A stretch of 64,000 bases of DNA from Devosia sp. YR412 (GTDB lineage Bacteria; Pseudomonadota; Alphaproteobacteria; Rhizobiales; Devosiaceae). This document shows, one piece after another, positions 52,753 through 62,211 of the stretch. A model generated the notes under the pieces. The model worked only from the letters and a program-made list of their open reading frames with translations, was not told where the DNA came from and did no database searches. The first letter of the stretch is position 1; each line of letters opens with the position of its first letter. Location: NCBI RefSeq assembly GCF_900110945.1, contig NZ_FOFL01000004.1:272685-336684 (forward strand). Reading direction: 5' to 3'. Both the position numbers and the translations under genes were made by a program.

Positions 52753-53505
52753 ATGAGCTTCAACAAATTTCCGCCCAAGCCAAAATACGATATCGATTCA
52801 GGTCCGGTCTATCTTTATGGCCTGCATACGGTGCGCGCTGCGCTGGACAACAAGAACCGCATCAAGAAGGTTCTGCTGGCCACGCCCAATGCGCTGATGC
52901 GCCTGAAGGATACCGGCGAAATCGGCAAAGTGCCGGTCAAGGAAATCACGCCCAAGGAACTGGACAAGCTGCTGGGCGAGGATGCCGTACACCAGGGCGC
53001 TGCCTTGGAAGTCGATCCGGTCAGCCGTTTTGGCCTCGATGACATCAAGCCGCTCAAGCTAGTGGTCGTGCTCGACCAGATCACCGATCCGCACAATGTC
53101 GGTGCCATCCTGCGCACCGCCTGTGCCTTTGGCGCCGATGCCGTCATCACCACCGCCCGCCATTCGCCGCGCGAAACCGGCGTCATGGCCAAGTCCGCCT
53201 CGGGTGCACTGGATCTCGTGCCGATGATCGAGGTGCGCAATCTTGGTGACGCGCTGCAAAAGCTCAAGGATCGCGGCATGCTGGTGCTGGGCTTTGATTC
53301 GGAATCCGAGCAGCAGCTCAAGCCGCGTTCGGGCGATCAGCCGCTGGCCATCGTCATGGGCGCCGAGGGCAAGGGCCTGCGCCAGCGCACCCGCGAGCTC
53401 TGCGACGAAATGGTCAAGCTCGACATGCCAGGCCCGATCAAGTCGCTCAATGTTTCCAACGCCGCCGCCATCGCCCTGTTTGCGGCCACTGCCGGACGTG
53501 ACTGA
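52753..53505 (+). CDS. rlmB: 23S rRNA 2'-O-methyltransferase, RlmB/TrmH (SpoU) family
   Basis: A 250-residue SPOUT-class enzyme. An N-terminal substrate-binding domain (about 15-80, LYGLHTVRAALDNKNR) precedes the knotted methyltransferase domain with motif 1 DPHNVGAILRTACAFG, motif 2 VMGAEGKGLRQRT and motif 3 IKSLNVSNAAAIALF. RlmB methylates G2251 of 23S rRNA in Escherichia coli; the exact target here is inferred. It follows tRNA-Tyr and overlaps the next gene by one base (TGATG). Confidence 0.9.
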   Translation: MSFNKFPPKPKYDIDSGPVYLYGLHTVRAALDNKNRIKKVLLATPNALMRLKDTGEIGKVPVKEITPKELDKLLGEDAVHQGAALEVDPVSRFGLDDIKPLKLVVVLDQITDPHNVGAILRTACAFGADAVITTARHSPRETGVMAKSASGALDLVPMIEVRNLGDALQKLKDRGMLVLGFDSESEQQLKPRSGDQPLAIVMGAEGKGLRQRTRELCDEMVKLDMPGPIKSLNVSNAAAIALFAATAGRD

Positions 53506-53897
53506 TGAGTGATTTTGCGCCCTTCGCCATCGCCCTGCGCCTGTCAGGCGTAACCATCGGCCAGTATGAGCTGGACGCGGCGCTCAAGCAGCTGTGCAGC
53601 CGCTATGAGCCCGAAGATGCCGATGGCAGCTTTTATGCCCAGGTCGATGTGGCGGTGGTCAATCCCGTCCGCGCCCTGCTCGAACTGGCGGAACGCTCCG
53701 GCCCGGCTTTGGCCGCCATGCTGGACGACCGGCGTATTGGCAAGGCGGTGCTGGATCTCGCCTTCGATTATCCCGAGCATGGCGAGGCCATGTCGGCCCG
53801 CCTGCCCGCCCATGCCGCGGCGGCGATTGCCAGTTGCGGCATCGATATCGAAATCTCGGTCTATCTGACGGATGTCGAGGACGACGAGGAGGACTGA
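53505..53897 (+). CDS. Unknown protein translated with rlmB, acidic C-terminus
   Basis: A 130-residue soluble protein whose ATG shares one base with the rlmB stop, so it is probably co-translated. The pattern (an N-terminal strand, YELDAALKQLC, later SCGIDIEISVYL) is somewhat like DUF4279-type proteins, but I would not name it so without a search. It ends with a run of Asp and Glu (VEDDEED). No catalytic motif is visible. A convergent deacetylase gene ends 9 bases later. Confidence 0.6.
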   Translation: MSDFAPFAIALRLSGVTIGQYELDAALKQLCSRYEPEDADGSFYAQVDVAVVNPVRALLELAERSGPALAAMLDDRRIGKAVLDLAFDYPEHGEAMSARLPAHAAAAIASCGIDIEISVYLTDVEDDEED

Positions 53898-53906
53898 GGT
53901 CCTCCT

Positions 53907-54803
53907 CTACAGCGTGCCCCGCAGTAGCGGTGCATCGGCGGTGATCATGTCGCGGCCGAAGATGGACGTATCCTTGGGCACCAGCCGCACCACCGAATAG
54001 CCCTTGTCCTTGAGCTCGGCCAAGAACAGCGGCAGCATGTCGACCGTGCGCTGGTGGATGTCGTGGAACAGGATCACCCCACTGCCCCGCGCTTCGAGCT
54101 TGACTATGGTGCGCGCCACCACGACTTCGGGCGTATCCTTGTAATAGTCCTTGCTGTCGATATCGACATCCAGCACCACCATATTACCCTGCAAGAGGTT
54201 GGTGCGCAGGAACCCGGTCTGCGACAGATAGGGGAAGCGGAAGAAGGGCGCCATGGTCTGCCCGCCGCCCGCCAGCGCCGTCTGCACGGCCCGCTCGCCG
54301 CGCGCGATCTCGTCCAGCGCCGCCTGGCTGGTCAGCGTGCTCAAATCGGTATGGTCGAAAGTGTGACTGCCCACGGTATGACCGCTGGCCGCAACGGTCT
54401 GGGCCAGCTTGGGATGAGCCTGCGCGGCTGAGCCGAGCATCAGGAAAGTCGCCTTGGCGCCGAAATCGTTCAGCGTCGCCAGGATGCGCTCGGTCTTGTG
54501 CGGGCGCGGACCGTCGTCGAAGGTCAGCACCACTTCGCCGGGCCGCAGGATGATATCGGTGGTGGTTGCCACCGCCAAAGTGCGCCCGCCGATATTGCCG
54601 GTGGCAAAGATCCGCTCGGGCATCGGCTGGTCAAGCATCGGCGCCGATACCTTGAAAATATTATTGGTGATCGCCGCCCGATCGGCCACCTGGGTAAAGG
54701 TCGGATTGGGGCTGGGCGGCTTGGCGCAACCGGTCAAAGCAAGGCTGAGCAGCACGGCAGACAGGACAACACGCGACAGCAACACGGCTCGCACCCAGCA
54801 CAA
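53907..54803 (-). CDS. Polysaccharide deacetylase (NodB domain) lipoprotein
   Basis: A 298-residue carbohydrate esterase family 4 protein. The N-terminus has a signal with lipobox LTGC near residue 26, so it should be attached to a membrane. NodB motifs are complete: VLTFDDGPRPH (motif 1, catalytic Asp), SHTFDHTDL (motif 2, metal His-x3-His), FFRFPYLSQ (motif 3), VLDVDIDSKD (motif 4) and ILFHDIH (motif 5). It likely removes acetyl groups from peptidoglycan or an exported polysaccharide. Start is uncertain: TTG at 54803 or a nearby GTG or TTG, with no clear ribosome-binding site. Confidence 0.85.
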   Translation of the reverse strand: MCWVRAVLLSRVVLSAVLLSLALTGCAKPPSPNPTFTQVADRAAITNNIFKVSAPMLDQPMPERIFATGNIGGRTLAVATTTDIILRPGEVVLTFDDGPRPHKTERILATLNDFGAKATFLMLGSAAQAHPKLAQTVAASGHTVGSHTFDHTDLSTLTSQAALDEIARGERAVQTALAGGGQTMAPFFRFPYLSQTGFLRTNLLQGNMVVLDVDIDSKDYYKDTPEVVVARTIVKLEARGSGVILFHDIHQRTVDMLPLFLAELKDKGYSVVRLVPKDTSIFGRDMITADAPLLRGTL

Positions 54804-54863
54804 CGACGACTGGGCACACCATTAATTATTATGGTTAATAATCCGCTTGCGAAAACTTAAGAA

Positions 54864-55328
54864 CTACTTACCAGCCAAAGACTTAGCCTTGCGACCAAGA
54901 GTATCCAGCGCGCTGAGAAAGGCCGAGCGATCGGCCGGTCTGAAGCCGGGATTATAGCCCTTGATCTCGCCTGTTTCGCGCAGATGCTGCTTCAGATCGC
55001 GCATCGCCAGCGCCATGCCGATCGACGCCGGGGTAAACGGCTTCCCCGTAAAACCCAGCACATGGCACCCCTTGTCGATGGCCCGGCTGGCCAGCGGAAT
55101 ATCGGCCGTCAGCACGATGTCATTGCCTTGTGCCTGCTCGACGATCCAGTCATCGGCCGCATCGGCGCCCTGTGGCACCACGATGATCCGCACCATCGGA
55201 TCGCGCGACGGGCGCACCCCGCCATTGCTGACATAGGTGATGACCAGACCCAGGCGCTCGGCCACGCGCATTGCCTCTTCCTTGACCGGACAGGCATCGG
55301 CGTCAACGAAGATTCCCGGGTCTGGCAT
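54864..55328 (-). CDS. YaiI/YqxD family (UPF0178) protein
   Basis: A 154-residue protein of the PIN-like UPF0178 family: IFVDADACPVKEEAMRVAER at the N-terminus with the acidic cluster, NGGVRPSRDPMVRIIVVPQG, and the middle IVLTADIPLASRAIDKG with further aspartates. A nuclease role has been suggested for the fold but not shown. It starts 4 bases after the adhC/frmA stop in the minus direction order (frmA first), so the two may be co-transcribed. Confidence 0.88.
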   Translation of the reverse strand: MPDPGIFVDADACPVKEEAMRVAERLGLVITYVSNGGVRPSRDPMVRIIVVPQGADAADDWIVEQAQGNDIVLTADIPLASRAIDKGCHVLGFTGKPFTPASIGMALAMRDLKQHLRETGEIKGYNPGFRPADRSAFLSALDTLGRKAKSLAGK

Positions 55329-55332
55329 GGGC

Positions 55333-56460
55333 TTAATAGACGACGACAGAGCGGATGCTTTCGCCCGAATGCATCATCTCGAAACCCTTATTGATGTCTT
55401 CCAGCCGCAGCGTGTGGGTGATCATCGGATCGATCTCGATCTTGCCGTCGAGATACCAGTCGACGATCTTGGGCACATCGGTGCGCCCCTTGGCGCCGCC
55501 GAAGGCCGTGCCCATCCAGGTGCGGCCGGTGACGAGCTGGAACGGGCGGGTGGAGATTTCCTTGCCCGCGCCGGCCACGCCGATCACCACCGACTTTCCC
55601 CAGCCGCGGTGGCTGCATTCGAGCGCCTGACGCATAACCATGGTGTTACCGGTGCAATCGAATGTGTAGTCGGCGCCGCCGATCAGGTCACCCCGGCGCT
55701 TGGTCAAGTTGACGATATAGGGCACCACGTCGCCCTCGATTTCCTTGGGATTGACGAAATGCGTCATGCCGAAGCGCTCGCCCCAGGCCTTCTTTTCATT
55801 GTTGATATCTACGCCGATGATCATGTCGGCGCCGGCCAGGCGCAGGCCCTGGATGACATTGAGACCAATACCGCCGAGGCCGAACACTACGGCTGTCGCG
55901 CCGATCTCGACCTTGGCCGTATTGATCACCGCGCCAATGCCGGTGGTTACGCCGCAGCCGACATAGCAGACCTTGTCGAAGGCCGCCGAGGCGTCGATCT
56001 TGGCCACCGCAATCTCGGGCAGCACCGTGTAGTTCGAGAAGGTCGAGCACCCCATGTAGTGGAAGATCGGCTTGCCTTCGAAGCTGAAGCGCGAGGTGCC
56101 ATCGGGCATCAGTCCCTGCCCCTGCGTGCCGCGGATGGCGGTGCAGAGATTGGTCTTGCCGGAGCGGCAGGCATAGCATTCTCGGCATTCCGGCGTGTAG
56201 AGCGGAATGACGTGGTCACCCTTCTTGAGCGAGGTGACGCCCGGCCCGACATCGACCACGACGCCCGCGCCCTCATGGCCGAGAATGGCCGGGAACAGGC
56301 CTTCCGGATCGGCACCCGACAGGGTGAAATCGTCGGTGTGGCAGAGACCGGTCGCCTTGATCTCGATGAGAACTTCGCCAGCCTTGGGGCCATCGAGATC
56401 GACCTCGACGATTTCAAGCGGCTTGCCAGCCTGGAAGGCTACAGCGGCGCGGGTTTTCAT
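55333..56460 (-). CDS. frmA: S-(hydroxymethyl)glutathione dehydrogenase (class III ADH)
   Basis: A 375-residue zinc-dependent enzyme that oxidises S-hydroxymethylglutathione to S-formylglutathione in formaldehyde detoxification and reduces S-nitrosoglutathione. Catalytic zinc ligands lie in GLCHTDDF and LGHEGAGVV; structural zinc is held by [15 protein letters not shown]; the NAD-binding loop is [14 protein letters not shown]. Class III marks such as the Asp in [11 protein letters not shown] are present. The S-formylglutathione hydrolase gene fghA that often accompanies it is not here. Confidence 0.95.
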   Translation of the reverse strand: MKTRAAVAFQAGKPLEIVEVDLDGPKAGEVLIEIKATGLCHTDDFTLSGADPEGLFPAILGHEGAGVVVDVGPGVTSLKKGDHVIPLYTPECRECYACRSGKTNLCTAIRGTQGQGLMPDGTSRFSFEGKPIFHYMGCSTFSNYTVLPEIAVAKIDASAAFDKVCYVGCGVTTGIGAVINTAKVEIGATAVVFGLGGIGLNVIQGLRLAGADMIIGVDINNEKKAWGERFGMTHFVNPKEIEGDVVPYIVNLTKRRGDLIGGADYTFDCTGNTMVMRQALECSHRGWGKSVVIGVAGAGKEISTRPFQLVTGRTWMGTAFGGAKGRTDVPKIVDWYLDGKIEIDPMITHTLRLEDINKGFEMMHSGESIRSVVVY

Positions 56461-56527
56461 GGCGGGATTCTCCTTGGCTCAACTTTGGCCAAGCTTTGAC
56501 ACACCGGGCCCACGCGGGGCAACCCGC

Positions 56528-57277
56528 CTAAACGCCGCCCACCGCCACCGCGACATTGACCGTCGCCGCCACGATCAGCGTGTTGAAGAAATACGAGAAA
56601 GTGGAATGCAGCACCACCATCTTGCGCATCTTGTTGGACGTGACGCGGATGTCGGAGACGGCAAAGGCGACCCCGACCACATAGGCGAAATAGAGGAAAG
56701 CCACGCCATCCGGATTGTCGCCGTCGGGGAATTCCAGCCCGCCGATCAGTTTGCCTTCCTGTCCGTTCGGATTGGCCGAGGGGCTCTCGTAATATTCATA
56801 GGCATAGTGCATGGCCGCCAGCGTATGCACCACAAACCACCCCAGCAGCACCGAGGTGACACTGATGATCACCTCATAGAGCAACGGCCCGTCCTCGCCA
56901 TTGAGCGCCATGAACAGCGTGGCGCAGCTGGTACCGACCACCCCCAGCACCACCACGAAGATCAGCGGCGTCGGCGAGTCGGTGGCATCGGCGCGTGATT
57001 TGAGAAAATCGGCGGTCAGCACCGGCAGGGTGACAAACATCAGCCCGAGATAGGTGACGAACATCCCGATGGCGCCGAAGGGAATGGCAAAGGTCGGCAA
57101 CAGGAACATGGTGATGACAAACACCACGGCCCCGACGCCCAGCCCGATGAACAGCGCGCCATGGCGCGGCAGGTTCAGCGCGGCAAACTTGTGCCCCAGT
57201 CGATGCCGGCCACTAGGCTTGTGCGCCTCCGCCGGCTTGGTGACTTTTTTGACCGGCTGCTTGCGTCGTGTTGCCAA
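56528..57277 (-). CDS. DUF1345 membrane protein
   Basis: A 249-residue protein with a basic first 30 residues and about six to seven hydrophobic segments. RADATDSPTPLIFVVVLGVV and MHYAYEYYESPSANPNGQEG with GGLEFPDGDNPDGVAFLYFA are the conserved DUF1345 elements. The family is common in alphaproteobacteria and has no known function. It lies between frmA and the sugar transporter operon. Confidence 0.8.
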   Translation of the reverse strand: MATRRKQPVKKVTKPAEAHKPSGRHRLGHKFAALNLPRHGALFIGLGVGAVVFVITMFLLPTFAIPFGAIGMFVTYLGLMFVTLPVLTADFLKSRADATDSPTPLIFVVVLGVVGTSCATLFMALNGEDGPLLYEVIISVTSVLLGWFVVHTLAAMHYAYEYYESPSANPNGQEGKLIGGLEFPDGDNPDGVAFLYFAYVVGVAFAVSDIRVTSNKMRKMVVLHSTFSYFFNTLIVAATVNVAVAVGGV

Positions 57278-57333
57278 TTGATTGCCCCTCGCCTGCCGAC
57301 CCTAGATGGCCAACCGGCGGACGCATAATGATT

Positions 57334-58116
57334 TCAACCGGCAATGGCTCCCGGCCCCGGCGTCGCCCCGGCCGGCACCTTGCCCAGGATGATCATGCCC
57401 AGCACTTCATCCTTGGTGACGTCGCCCGTGCGGGCGCTGCCCACCACCTGCCCGTTCTTCATCACCACCACCCGGTCGGCCAAGTCGAACACGTCATGGA
57501 TGTCGTGGCTGATCAGGAAGATGCCGATGCCGTCCGACTTGAGCTGCTTGATCAGATCGCCGACCTGAGCCGTTTCCTGCGGGCCGAGCGCCGCCGTCGG
57601 CTCATCCATGATGAGGATGCGCGCATTGAAGAGGATGGCCCGCGCAATGGCGACCGACTGGCGCTGCCCGCCGGACAGCGCCTTCACCGGCTCCTTGAAG
57701 CGGCGGAAGTTCGGATTGAGCCGCCCCATCACTTCGCGCGCCTTGGATTCCATGGCGGCGTCATCCAGCGTGCCGAGCGGCGTCACGATCTCGCGGCCCA
57801 AAAACAGATTTGCCGCCGCGTCGACATTATCCGCCACCGCCAGCTGCTGGTAGATCGTCTCGATGCCATAACCCTTGGCGTCGCGCGGATTGTTGATCGT
57901 CGCATCCGTACCATTGATGCGGATCGAGCCCGTATCGCGCTTGTAGGCGCCCGACAGGATCTTGATCAGCGTCGACTTCCCGGCGCCATTGTGGCCGAGC
58001 AGGCCAACCACTTCGCCGGGAAACAGGTCGATCGAAGCGCGATCCACGGCCCGGATGCCGCCGAAGGAGATGGAGATATCGTTCATCTCGACGAGAGGCG
58101 TTCTGGTGTCCAGCAT
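57334..58116 (-). CDS. xylG: Sugar ABC transporter ATPase, single-domain (XylG/FrcA-like)
   Basis: A 260-residue ATPase. Walker A is [12 protein letters not shown], the signature is [15 protein letters not shown], Walker [12 protein letters not shown] and the switch histidine is in [10 protein letters not shown]. Escherichia coli XylG and RbsA have two such domains in ~510 residues; this protein has only one, so it should work as a homodimer, as FrcA and other alphaproteobacterial CUT2 ATPases do. It is last in xylF-xylH-xylG, 12 bases after xylH. Whether the sugar is xylose or another is not certain. Confidence 0.82.
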   Translation of the reverse strand: MLDTRTPLVEMNDISISFGGIRAVDRASIDLFPGEVVGLLGHNGAGKSTLIKILSGAYKRDTGSIRINGTDATINNPRDAKGYGIETIYQQLAVADNVDAAANLFLGREIVTPLGTLDDAAMESKAREVMGRLNPNFRRFKEPVKALSGGQRQSVAIARAILFNARILIMDEPTAALGPQETAQVGDLIKQLKSDGIGIFLISHDIHDVFDLADRVVVMKNGQVVGSARTGDVTKDEVLGMIILGKVPAGATPGPGAIAG

Positions 58117-58128
58117 GACAAGGACTTC

Positions 58129-59448
58129 CTAGTGTTTATTGCGGCGGTAGAGCGTGTCGAGCCACACCGCGAAAACGAGAACAATGCCGACGACGATCGA
58201 CTGCAACGGGCTGTCGAGCCCCATGAGAACCATGCCGGACTGCAGCGACTGCATCACCAGCGCACCCAGCAGCGCGCCGGCAATCGAGCCGACACCACCG
58301 GCCAGCGACGTGCCGCCGATCACCGCCGCAGCGATGACATAGAGCTCGTCCAGCGTACCCAGCGCATTGGTTGCCGCATTGAGGCGTGCCGTAGAAATTG
58401 CGGCTGCGACGGCGCAGAGCGCCCCCATCAGCATGAAGATCTTGACCGTCACCCAGCGCGTATTGATGCCGGCCAGCTCTGCCGCCTCGGGATTGCCGCC
58501 CATGGCAAACACATAGCGACCAAAGCGGGTGCGGGTGGCAATGAAGGTCATCGCCACGCCGACGCCCAGCGCGATCAGCACCGGCACGGCAATGCCATGC
58601 GAGATGAACAGCCCGCCCTCGGGAATGGTGATGCCATTGGCCTCTGCATAGTTTTCCGCAATGCGGCGCGGCCAGGGATAGGAATTGGCGACCCAGACGG
58701 CCCCGATGGTCAGGCCGCAGCCGATGGCGCCGAGCGTCGCCTCGGCCCAGACCGGGCGCTGCGGAAAGCTGAAGCGGCGGCGCTGCCGGCGGCCGAGATA
58801 AAGCCCGATCAGAATGGCGGCACAGGCGACCACGCCGACAATCCAGCTCCACAGCTGGCCGACCGAACCGGCAGGGCCACCGCCCATCAGCTGGAACGTC
58901 GGGTCCATCGGCGCCACGGTGCGCCCCATGGTCACCCACCAGGCCGCGCCGCGCCAGACGAGATAACCGCCCAGCGTCACGATGAAGGCCGGCACGCGCA
59001 GATAGGCGATGATGACGCCCTGCAGCGCCCCGATGCCCGTGCCGACGACCAGCCCGGCCAGCAGCGACAGCACCCAGATCATCGGATGGCCCAGACCCAG
59101 CCCCAATTGATTGGGCAGGATGTCGGTCTGCATCACCCCCATCACCATGCCGACTACGCCCAGCACGGAGCCGACTGACAGGTCGATATTGCGGGTGACG
59201 ATGACCAGCACCATGCCGGTGACCATGACCGCCACAGAGGCGGTCTGCACAGAGAGGTTCCAGAGGTTTCGCGGCGTCAGGAACAGGCCGCCGGAAAAGA
59301 TATTGAAGCCGATCCAGATGATGGCCAGCGCGCCGATCATGCCAAGCAGGCGCGTATCGATCTCGGTGGCAACCAGGAAGCGTTGCAGCGGATTCTGCAC
59401 GTAACGACTGGGATGGATATTGGCCGAATAGGCCTGCTGTTCTGCCAA
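58129..59448 (-). CDS. xylH: Sugar ABC transporter permease (XylH-like)
   Basis: A 439-residue permease of the CUT2 family with ten or more hydrophobic segments. RNIDLSVGSVLGVVGMVMGV is the conserved entry segment, and GRYVFAMGGNPEAAELAGIN is the cytoplasmic loop that contacts the ATPase. The large loop between about residues 235 and 310 is typical for XylH. The start is TTG at 59448, with GGGGGAGAG 6 bases upstream; a longer frame to 59526 passes through the intergenic hairpin and is rejected. Confidence 0.85.
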   Translation of the reverse strand: MAEQQAYSANIHPSRYVQNPLQRFLVATEIDTRLLGMIGALAIIWIGFNIFSGGLFLTPRNLWNLSVQTASVAVMVTGMVLVIVTRNIDLSVGSVLGVVGMVMGVMQTDILPNQLGLGLGHPMIWVLSLLAGLVVGTGIGALQGVIIAYLRVPAFIVTLGGYLVWRGAAWWVTMGRTVAPMDPTFQLMGGGPAGSVGQLWSWIVGVVACAAILIGLYLGRRQRRRFSFPQRPVWAEATLGAIGCGLTIGAVWVANSYPWPRRIAENYAEANGITIPEGGLFISHGIAVPVLIALGVGVAMTFIATRTRFGRYVFAMGGNPEAAELAGINTRWVTVKIFMLMGALCAVAAAISTARLNAATNALGTLDELYVIAAAVIGGTSLAGGVGSIAGALLGALVMQSLQSGMVLMGLDSPLQSIVVGIVLVFAVWLDTLYRRNKH

Positions 59449-59500
59449 GTGATGCTCTCCCCCGATGGACCGCACGCCCCGGCGCGATCCTGTCACGACA

Positions 59501-59526
59501 GTGCCGCAGCGCAAGCGCCGCGGCAC
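59501..59526 (-). promoter_or_regulatory. Stable hairpin between xylF and xylH
   Basis: GTGCCGC pairs with GCGGCAC and GCGC with GCGC inside, around loop AA. It has no U-tract. Such elements after a binding-protein gene usually protect the upstream mRNA so that more binding protein than permease is made; this role is inferred. Confidence 0.55.
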
Positions 59527-59557
59527 CGTTTCGATGTCAGACTAGACCCTTGCGGTC

Positions 59558-60604
59558 TTAATCACACGCAGCAACCGAACCGGCCGCAACGCCTTGGCAC
59601 ACCACATCCTTGGTCACCCAACCGGCGTCGATGACGACGTTGAGATTGTCCTGGGTTATGGCGACCGGGGCGATGAAGAAGGCATTCATGGCAACGCCCT
59701 TCGGCCCGCCCGAGAAGGGCACGACGCCGGTGACGGCATCGAGCGCCTTACCGCCCGCCAATTCGAGGGCCACTTCAGCGGCCTTCTTGCCCAACTCGCG
59801 CGCGTCCTTCCAGACCGAGACAGTCTGCGTGCCGAGCGCGATACGGTTCAGCGCGGCATGATCGCCGTCCTGACCCGAAACCGGCACTGAGCCTGCGAGG
59901 CCCTGTGCCGCCAGCGCCGCAATGGCGCCACCGGCGGTCCCATCATTGGAAGCGACGACAGCGTCGACTTCATTGTTATTGGCAGTGAGAAACTGTTCCA
60001 TATTCGCCTGGGCGACTTCGGGGTTCCAGTTGTCGGTATAGGCTTCGCCGACATTCTTGATGGCGCCGGAGTCGATGCCGGCCTGCAGCACTTCCATCTG
60101 GCCTTCGAACAGGAAGTCGGCATTGGGATCGGCACTGTTGCCCTTGATGAAGACGTAATTGCCTTCCGGCTGCACGGCGGCAACGCCGGCAGCCTGCAGG
60201 CGACCAACTTCCTTGTTGTCGAAGGTCAGGTAGAAGGCATCGGGGTTTTCGATCAGCCGGTCATAACCGACCACCGGAATGCCTTCGGCAACCGCGGCAG
60301 CTACGGCCGGACCGACAGCTTCGCTATCCTGCGCCAGAACGATGATGGCATCGGCGCCCTGCGAGATCAGGCTTTCGATGTCCGTCAGCTGCTTGGAGGC
60401 CGACGACTGGGCGTCGGCCGAAATATAGGTCGCGCCGGCGGCGTCGAGCACAGCCTTGATGGCGGCCTCGTCGGTCTTCCAGCGCTCTTCCTGGAAATTG
60501 TTCCAGGAAACGCCGACGGTAATCCCGTCCTGCGCATAGGCGGCGACGCCGGCCGAGCCGGTGATGACGGTCGTGCAAAGCAAGACCGCTAGAAACTTGT
60601 TCAT
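59558..60604 (-). CDS. xylF: Sugar ABC transporter substrate-binding protein (XylF-like)
   Basis: A 348-residue periplasmic binding protein. The signal peptide is residues 1-25 (ending AYA-QD). The type I fold shows [20 protein letters not shown], the domain-1 strand [37 protein letters not shown] and, in domain 2, [18 protein letters not shown] and [14 protein letters not shown], all as in D-xylose-binding proteins. The start at 60604 is used; the frame continues upstream only as noise. First gene of the operon, divergent from a ROK regulator, as expected for xyl genes. Confidence 0.88.
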   Translation of the reverse strand: MNKFLAVLLCTTVITGSAGVAAYAQDGITVGVSWNNFQEERWKTDEAAIKAVLDAAGATYISADAQSSASKQLTDIESLISQGADAIIVLAQDSEAVGPAVAAAVAEGIPVVGYDRLIENPDAFYLTFDNKEVGRLQAAGVAAVQPEGNYVFIKGNSADPNADFLFEGQMEVLQAGIDSGAIKNVGEAYTDNWNPEVAQANMEQFLTANNNEVDAVVASNDGTAGGAIAALAAQGLAGSVPVSGQDGDHAALNRIALGTQTVSVWKDARELGKKAAEVALELAGGKALDAVTGVVPFSGGPKGVAMNAFFIAPVAITQDNLNVVIDAGWVTKDVVCQGVAAGSVAACD

Positions 60605-60693
60605 GTCTGTCCTCCCGAGTGGGCCAGTCCTCCTGCCCACAGATTTGCCGGTGGCATAACCCCAGCAGGCACCCTCCACCGGCGCCCTGAGCA

Positions 60694-60767
60694 TTATTTT
60701 CACTGCTCGAATAAAAATGTGACATACGTGCCTCAAGCAAGTCAACTTCAATTTCGAAACTCGAAAT
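60694..60767. promoter_or_regulatory. Operator candidates between xylF and the ROK regulator
   Basis: ATTTCGA-AAC-TCGAAAT (60751-60767) is a perfect 7-bp inverted repeat with a 3-base spacer. A second, imperfect site with the same half TCGAAT and ATTTT flank lies at 60694-60714. On the minus strand TTGACT (60740-60745) falls between them, suggesting that a repressor would cover the xylF promoter. Confidence 0.6.
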
Positions 60768-60827
60768 AAATGCGATTGCTCTATGCGCCGGGGAATGGTG
60801 TGGTGTTTTCGGTGAGGAGACGACGGC

Positions 60828-62045
60828 TTGGCGCGCAAGGTCAGCGATAGCGACAGTGTCCGGCGTCAGAACCGGGGCCTGGTCCTGGGCGCCCTGCGCG
60901 TCGAGGGACCGTTGTCCCGCACCGCTTTGGCCTCGGGCACCGGCCTCAGCCACGCCAGCATCACCGCCATTACTCAGGACCTGGTGGAACAGGGCATTAT
61001 CCTCGACCTTGAGCCCGGCGAACGCGCCGATGCGCGCGGCCGTGGCCGGCCGGCCACCCTGGTCGGTTTCAACCGCCAGGCCGGTAGTGCGGCGCTGTTC
61101 GAAATCGACGTCAATCGCGCCCGCCTGTCGCTGGTCGACTACGGCGGCATTCTGGTTGATCGCCTCGAAACACAGCTGACGCCCAAGAGCTTCGCCGAAA
61201 CCCCGCCGACGCATTTTCTTGCCGAACGCCTGCAGCAACTGCAACAGCGCAATCCCGAGCATGCCAAGATCATCCAGCGCGTGGCGATCTCGGTCCAGGG
61301 TATTCTCAATCGCGACGGCCAGATCCTCAAATGGTCCCCTGTCGCCCATATCGCCAACACGCCCTTCGCCGCCGAACTGGCCGAGCAATTCGCCCTGCCC
61401 GTCTCGCTGCACAAGCGCGGCCGCCTTTTGGCCGAGGGCGCGCGCTGGCTTGATCCCGCTCTCGCCGATGCCAGCGTCGCCACGGTCTTTGTCGGGTCCA
61501 CCGTCGCCATGGGCATGACCTTCCGAGGCCAGATCCTCGGGCGCAGCGATGAAGGCGCCACCGAATTCGGTCACATGAACCACCAGCCCAACGGCGCGCT
61601 GTGCCGTTGCGGCATGCGCGGTTGCGTCGAAGCCTATGCCTCCGACTATGGCGTCTTGCGCACCGCCTATTCCGTGCCCGAAACCGCCACCCCTGCCCCG
61701 GCCGTGCCGGCGCAGGAATATGAAGGCCTGATCGCCCGGGCCGAGGCCGGCGAACGTGCCGCCACCCATGCCTTCAACCTCGCCGGTCGGGCCGTCGGCT
61801 TTGGCCTCAGCCGCATGATGGCTGTTTTCGACCCCTCGCATATCCTGATCGTCGGCCCGGGCGCCCGCGCCTTTGGCCTGATGCAGAGCGAAATCTACGC
61901 AGCCTTGGCCGGCAGTCTGGTATGTCGTGTCAACGGCCTGCCACAATTGATAGCGTACCGTGATGAACGCGAGCCGGTGTTTCGCGGATTACTGATGAAA
62001 ACGCTCAACGAGATCGATCAGACTGACTTTGCCACCCGTGCTTGA
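60828..62045 (+). CDS. ROK family transcriptional regulator (XylR-type)
   Basis: A 405-residue regulator. The N-terminal 60 residues form a winged helix ([20 protein letters not shown]). The ROK part has an ATP/sugar-binding region and the zinc motif [17 protein letters not shown], which marks the family. Its position opposite xylFHG suggests that it represses that operon and responds to the imported sugar. The start is TTG at 60828 with GAGGAG 8 bases upstream. Confidence 0.88.
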   Translation: MARKVSDSDSVRRQNRGLVLGALRVEGPLSRTALASGTGLSHASITAITQDLVEQGIILDLEPGERADARGRGRPATLVGFNRQAGSAALFEIDVNRARLSLVDYGGILVDRLETQLTPKSFAETPPTHFLAERLQQLQQRNPEHAKIIQRVAISVQGILNRDGQILKWSPVAHIANTPFAAELAEQFALPVSLHKRGRLLAEGARWLDPALADASVATVFVGSTVAMGMTFRGQILGRSDEGATEFGHMNHQPNGALCRCGMRGCVEAYASDYGVLRTAYSVPETATPAPAVPAQEYEGLIARAEAGERAATHAFNLAGRAVGFGLSRMMAVFDPSHILIVGPGARAFGLMQSEIYAALAGSLVCRVNGLPQLIAYRDEREPVFRGLLMKTLNEIDQTDFATRA

Positions 62046-62137
62046 TTGCATGGCAGCCCAACGCCACGCGCCATACTCAATCTATTGTATTCGCGTATGA
62101 ATCCACCGAAACGCAATTAACCACCGCAGGTTTTTGC

Positions 62138-62155
62138 TCGCCAAAGCCTTGGCGA
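62138..62155. other. Small hairpin in the leader of the mannose-1-phosphate guanylyltransferase gene
   Basis: TCGCCAA and TTGGCGA form a 7-bp stem with loop AGCC, 57 bases before the ATG at 62212. There is no U-tract on either strand, so it is not a clear terminator. Confidence 0.35.
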
Positions 62156-62211
62156 AAATAGTATCCACTCCCAACGCAACCGCGCTCTATTCCAGCCAGC
62201 AGGACCACCCG

